In this document: piece by piece, positions 60,941 through 64,000 of the stretch
How the letters are laid out: each line of letters opens with the position of its first letter
Position numbering within the stretch: the first letter of the stretch is position 1
Assembly: GCF_023347235.1 (NCBI RefSeq)
Contig: NZ_CP094467.1
Coordinates: 1,860,001 to 1,924,000 of the forward strand
DNA: 64,000 nucleotides
Reading direction: 5' to 3'
From: Faecalibacterium sp. I4-1-79
GTDB taxonomy: Bacteria; Bacillota; Clostridia; Oscillospirales; Ruminococcaceae
Translations under genes and position numbers: made by a program
Notes under the pieces: generated by a model
The model's input: only the letters and a program-made list of their open reading frames with translations
Told to the model about the DNA's origin: nothing
The model's database searches: none

Positions 60941-62388
60941 TCGCAGGCTTCGCCGTCAGCACAGGCGTTGCAGGTAGAGCCCAGCTCAATGGGCACCTCA
61001 ATGCCCTTGGCTGCCAGCTCCTGATTCTCGGCGACCTTGATCATGATGGCGCACTCCATGCGCTTTTTGAACAGCTCGCAGCCATACTCGTACACGCCGG
61101 TAATGCTGCCGGTGGCATGGTAGGAGTTGGCAGCGCAGCCGCCGGAGCAGTACAGCTTTGCCCAGCAGTCCTGACACTCCTTGCGGGCGTAGGCGTTGCA
61201 GTGCTTGAACTCATCCCGCACGGCGGTGTTGGTGACACCCTTCCAGATATCGCCCAGCAGGTACTTGGGGTCGCCCACGAACTGGTGGCAGGGGTACAGA
61301 TCGCCCCACGGGGTAACCGCCATGTATTCGGTGCCGGAGCCGCAGCCGGAGATGCGCTTATAGATGCAGGGGCCGCCGGTCAGGTCGATCATGTAGTGGT
61401 AGAAGGTAAAGCCTCTGCCTTCGCGGTCGCGCTTGATCATCTCCTTGGCAAGGATCTCGTACTGCTCCTTCAGGATGGGCAGGTCGGCCTCAGTCAGGGC
61501 GCTGGGGTCGCTGGGGTCGCAGACCACCGGCTCCATGCTCAGCTCGGTAAAGCCGAGGTCTGCCATGTGGAAGATATCGTTGGTAAAGTCGGTGTTATAG
61601 TGGGTATAGGTGCCGCGCATATAGTAGTTCTTGTCGCCGCGCTTCTTGACGAACTCCTGGAACTTGGGCACGATGCGGTCGTAGCTGCCGTTGCCTGCAC
61701 AGTCCACGCGGAAACGGTCGTTGACCTCCTTGCGGCCGTCCAGACTCAGCACTACGTTGTGGCACTCCTTGTTGCAGAAATCGATGACGTCATCATCGAT
61801 CAGCACGCCGTTGGTGGTCATGGTAAAGCGGAAGTTTTTGTTATGGATCTTCTCCTGCTCGCGGCAGTAGGCCACCAGCTTTTTGACCATCTCAAAGTTC
61901 ATCAGCGGCTCACCGCCAAAGAAGTCCACTTCCAGATTGCGGCGGGTGCCGCTGTTCTCGATGAGGAAGTCCATGGCGCGCTTGCCCACCTCAAAGCTCA
62001 TCAGAGCGCGGTCGCCGTGGTAGCGTCCCTGCGAGGCAAAGCAGTAAGAGCAGCTCAGGTTGCAGCTATGGGCAACGTGCAGGCACAGCGCCTTTACCAC
62101 AGTGTTGCGGTTTTTGAAGTCGAAGGCCATGTCCTTATAGACATCCGGGCTCCACAGCTTGCCGTTTTCCTTCAGGCTGGTCACATCGTCGATGCACTGG
62201 CGCAGATCCTCCTCGGTCACATCCGGGCGGCTGCCGTACTTTGCCAGCATGGCGGCAACGATCTCGTCTGCGGTATGCTCCGGGTACATGGCGATGACAT
62301 CGTAAGCCACCTCGTCCACAACGTGCACCGAGCCGCTGCAGGTGTCCAGCACGATGTTATAACCGTTTAATTGATACTGATGTACCAT
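60937..62388 (-). CDS. scfB: SCIFF peptide radical-SAM maturase
   Basis: A 483-residue radical-SAM SPASM enzyme that installs Cys-to-residue thioether bonds in the SCIFF peptide. An N-terminal RiPP-recognition section (about 1-85, VHQYQLNGYNIVLDTCSGSVH) precedes the cluster motif HSCNLSCSYCFASQG (CxxxCxxC, near residue 101), FFGGEPLMNFE follows. Two SPASM auxiliary clusters are supported by GCGSGTEYMAVTPWGDLYPC, CQDCWAKLYCSGGC and the C-terminal CNACADGEACE. Start at 62388 follows GGAG by six bases; the earlier ATG at 62400 is rejected. Confidence 0.95.
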   Translation of the reverse strand: MVHQYQLNGYNIVLDTCSGSVHVVDEVAYDVIAMYPEHTADEIVAAMLAKYGSRPDVTEEDLRQCIDDVTSLKENGKLWSPDVYKDMAFDFKNRNTVVKALCLHVAHSCNLSCSYCFASQGRYHGDRALMSFEVGKRAMDFLIENSGTRRNLEVDFFGGEPLMNFEMVKKLVAYCREQEKIHNKNFRFTMTTNGVLIDDDVIDFCNKECHNVVLSLDGRKEVNDRFRVDCAGNGSYDRIVPKFQEFVKKRGDKNYYMRGTYTHYNTDFTNDIFHMADLGFTELSMEPVVCDPSDPSALTEADLPILKEQYEILAKEMIKRDREGRGFTFYHYMIDLTGGPCIYKRISGCGSGTEYMAVTPWGDLYPCHQFVGDPKYLLGDIWKGVTNTAVRDEFKHCNAYARKECQDCWAKLYCSGGCAANSYHATGSITGVYEYGCELFKKRMECAIMIKVAENQELAAKGIEVPIELGSTCNACADGEACE

Positions 62389-62411
62389 TTTACACTCCAT
62401 TCCAGATTACA

Positions 62412-62446
62412 CAAAAAAATGCCGCCCGGCAAAGGCGGCATAGGGT
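62412..62446 (-). terminator. Terminator between scfA and scfB
   Basis: Minus strand: ATGCCGCC, loop TTTGCCG, GGCGGCAT, then T6. Read-through would give less maturase than peptide. Confidence 0.85.
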
Positions 62447-62455
62447 TTGCAGAAA

Positions 62456-62602
62456 TTACTTGTTGCTGTTCTCGCACTGCTGGTTAGCCACGCCGCAGGA
62501 AGTCTTGCAGGCGGACTGGCAGGAAGTCTGGCACTCGCCGCAGCCACCGGTCTTAACGCTCTTGGTCAGGTCACGAGTAGCAATAGTCTTGATACGCTCC
62601 AT
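62456..62602 (-). CDS. scfA: SCIFF ranthipeptide precursor
   Basis: A 48-residue peptide: leader MERIKTIATRDLTKSVKTGG, core with six Cys at 21, 24, 28, 32, 36 and 43 (CGECQTSCQSACKTSC, then QQC). This is the six-cysteine SCIFF signature, one of the most conserved RiPP precursors in Clostridia. GAGAGG precedes the ATG at 62602; a longer in-frame extension is not SCIFF-like. A terminator and then the maturase gene follow. The product's role is unsettled in the field. Confidence 0.95.
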   Translation of the reverse strand: MERIKTIATRDLTKSVKTGGCGECQTSCQSACKTSCGVANQQCENSNK

Positions 62603-62722
62603 GATAGAAACCTCTCTAACTCTCAAAAATTTATCGCGCCGGACATAGTTCCGGTACGCTTTTATCTTGTAATAGGATATCACGCAGCGCGCCTTTTGTC
62701 AAGATTTTTTCGCTAAGCCTTT

Positions 62723-63010
62723 TCACCCGCCCATGGGCTGGTAGCGGGTAAGCACCGTATGCAGCCCCAGTTCCCGGGCGCGCGCCAGTAAGTACCGGTA
62801 GCGGCACAGCAGCGCCTGCCGCTCGTAGATGCGCTGCTCGATCAGGTCGGTATCCACCTCCATATCAAACATCATCTCGTTGCGCTTTAAACAGAACAGG
62901 CATTCCTTCAGCTCCTCCTCCAGTTCCGGGTGGTAGCGCTCGTGCTCGGTGTCCCGCGGGACGCGGGGTGAAAGCAGGGTCTGGGCGTTTTGTGTGGTTC
63001 GTTCCGGCAT
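62723..63010 (-). CDS. DUF2508-family small protein
   Basis: A 95-residue protein, strongly helical and charged: YHPELEEELKECLFCLKRNEMMFDMEVDTDLIEQRIYERQALLCRYRYLLARARELG (spans shown in part). It fits DUF2508/YaaL-type proteins of Firmicutes, function unknown. The ATG at 63010 is six bases after GGAGG; the ATG directly behind GGAGG is too close. Stands upstream of scfA. Confidence 0.75.
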   Translation of the reverse strand: MPERTTQNAQTLLSPRVPRDTEHERYHPELEEELKECLFCLKRNEMMFDMEVDTDLIEQRIYERQALLCRYRYLLARARELGLHTVLTRYQPMGG

Positions 63011-63148
63011 AGGCATCCTCCTTCTGGTACTTTGCAAGGTTTTGTACCTTCCAGTATAGGCGGTGCAGTGCGCAGAATGTGCCGAAGCGTGGGCAGGCAT
63101 AAAAAGTCGCCCCGCCGGACAGGCCGGGGAGCGGCTATAAGAAAGCGC

Positions 63149-64000
63149 TTAGAAAATGCGATTTGCGCGGTTCATGTACTCAATTTCACGTTTTGCGCAG
63201 GCATTTACATAAAGGTTCAGGTCAGAAGTTGTTTGCAGTCTTTCAATGCGGGCATTCAGCTCTGCGCCTTGTGCCTGAATACCGTTCAGCTGGTTGGACA
63301 TATAATTGCAGTTGCGAATGATTTGGTCTGCCTTTCGATTTGCATCTTGAATCGAATCGTACAGCATTTCCTGATTCAGTTTGATTTCTTCTAAGCTTGC
63401 TAAGATTTGATCGTTCTGCGTGATGATCCGGTTCAGGCGCAGTTCACTTTCCAAAATGTTATATGCCCCTTCATGGCCTTCCAGCGTTGTACAGCGGCCA
63501 GAAGCAAAGTACTCATACAGTGTACATACACATGCATAGTTACGATATTTAGAATACAGAACATCTTTAGCATAGAGTTGCTGCAAGCATCTTCTCGATT
63601 TTTTGTTTGCTTCGCTTAGCGTGTTCATATTTGATTGAAGCACTGCTTTTTTTATTCTCTCCGCGTCTACACGTTTTGCATCGTTAAGTATTTCTACTTT
63701 ATATTGTTCAGCCTTTTTGTTATAGTTTCTAACAGCTTTTTTGTAGTCTTCGTCATATATTATCCTTCCGAAAAACCAGCATCCACCACCAATAAGCAAT
63801 GCCAAAACGCCACTGATGAGAAAAAAGTCTGAACTGATAGGCAATGCAATTACGATTGAAATCCCACCGGTAACTGCAAGGATCATTCCCCAAAACATTG
63901 TGTTTATACCGTTTTCATTAACCGTCTTACCAGGTGCGGTCGGTTCATTGATTATTCTATAGTTTCCCAACAGGGAAATGTTGTATCGAAGTTGTGCAAT
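63149..64000 (-). CDS. Membrane-anchored coiled-coil protein, 5' end beyond window
   Basis: The frame is open to the window edge, so the N-terminus is probably missing (visible start ...IAQLRYNISLLGNYR). Two adjacent spans (about visible residues 34-52 and 57-78) are followed by about 200 residues of charged helix and coiled coil, with a Cys-containing middle (YACVCTLYEYFASGRC). No catalytic motif. Base composition is clearly more AT-rich than all neighbours, suggesting recent transfer or an accessory region beginning here. Function unknown. Confidence 0.7.
   Translation of the reverse strand: MAQLRYNISLLGNYRIINEPTAPGKTVNENGINTMFWGMILAVTGGISIVIALPISSDFFLISGVLALLIGGGCWFFGRIIYDEDYKKAVRNYNKKAEQYKVEILNDAKRVDAERIKKAVLQSNMNTLSEANKKSRRCLQQLYAKDVLYSKYRNYACVCTLYEYFASGRCTTLEGHEGAYNILESELRLNRIITQNDQILASLEEIKLNQEMLYDSIQDANRKADQIIRNCNYMSNQLNGIQAQGAELNARIERLQTTSDLNLYVNACAKREIEYMNRANRIF

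Overview
The window is GC-rich, densely coded bacterial chromosome. The closest resemblance I recognise is Faecalibacterium or a near relative in the Oscillospiraceae (Clostridia). This is inferred from protein resemblance: glutamine synthetase III and I side by side with an ANTAR antiterminator, a SCIFF peptide with its radical-SAM maturase, SpoIVA, DUF951, DUF4364, and an archaeal-type Asp-tRNA synthetase. No rRNA, phage, insertion sequence or CRISPR array is visible.

Region 1 (1-11423) is the distal part of a cobalamin operon on the plus strand. Thirteen genes (cobJ/cbiH, cobK, cbiET, cbiA, cobT, cobU, cobS, a short cobU-like paralogue, cobC, cbiB, cobD, cbiP, cbiC) are mostly joined by 4-base stop/start overlaps and end at a strong terminator. 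The early corrin steps must lie upstream of the window. Region 2 (11500-14360) holds a small membrane protein, a rhomboid protease with an odd 5' end, a CYTH phosphatase and an RlmI-type rRNA methyltransferase.

Region 3 (14435-20560) is a nitrogen module: GSIII, GSI and an ANTAR-domain regulator with a pseudo-receiver, then CTP synthase. GSIII has a clear promoter followed at once by a leader attenuator whose left arm can instead form a hexaloop hairpin. Region 4 (20574-30314) holds a diguanylate cyclase, two tRNA-Leu genes, a polysaccharide deacetylase, a MerR regulator, and a minus-strand housekeeping cluster (DUF951, prfA, tsaC, coaE, lytic transglycosylase, M18 aminopeptidase).

Region 5 (30391-42109) mixes an S1-domain protein, DUF4364, spoIVA, Asp-tRNA synthetase, a sugar transferase, MATE and ZIP transporters, a 54-residue acidic protein not previously obvious, an Ala/Ser/Glu-repeat lipoprotein, LOG, paired chromate transporters and an acyl-ACP thioesterase. 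Region 6 (42127-50643) has a polyamine ABC operon (potABCD) behind a structured leader with a terminator, and a Gld-type ABC exporter operon.

Region 7 (50793-64000) contains rpmE, an Xre regulator with paired operators, tRNA-Leu(UAA), pncB, guaB, a candidate structured ncRNA with its own promoter and terminator (about 55679-55860), a NadX-like dehydrogenase paired with a 2-hydroxyacid-dehydrogenase homologue that has lost its catalytic residues, a TPP riboswitch with thiD-tenA, an Orn/Lys/Arg decarboxylase, the SCIFF pair, DUF2508, and an AT-richer gene running off the end. Where I moved a start codon, the ribosome binding site is the reason and is stated.
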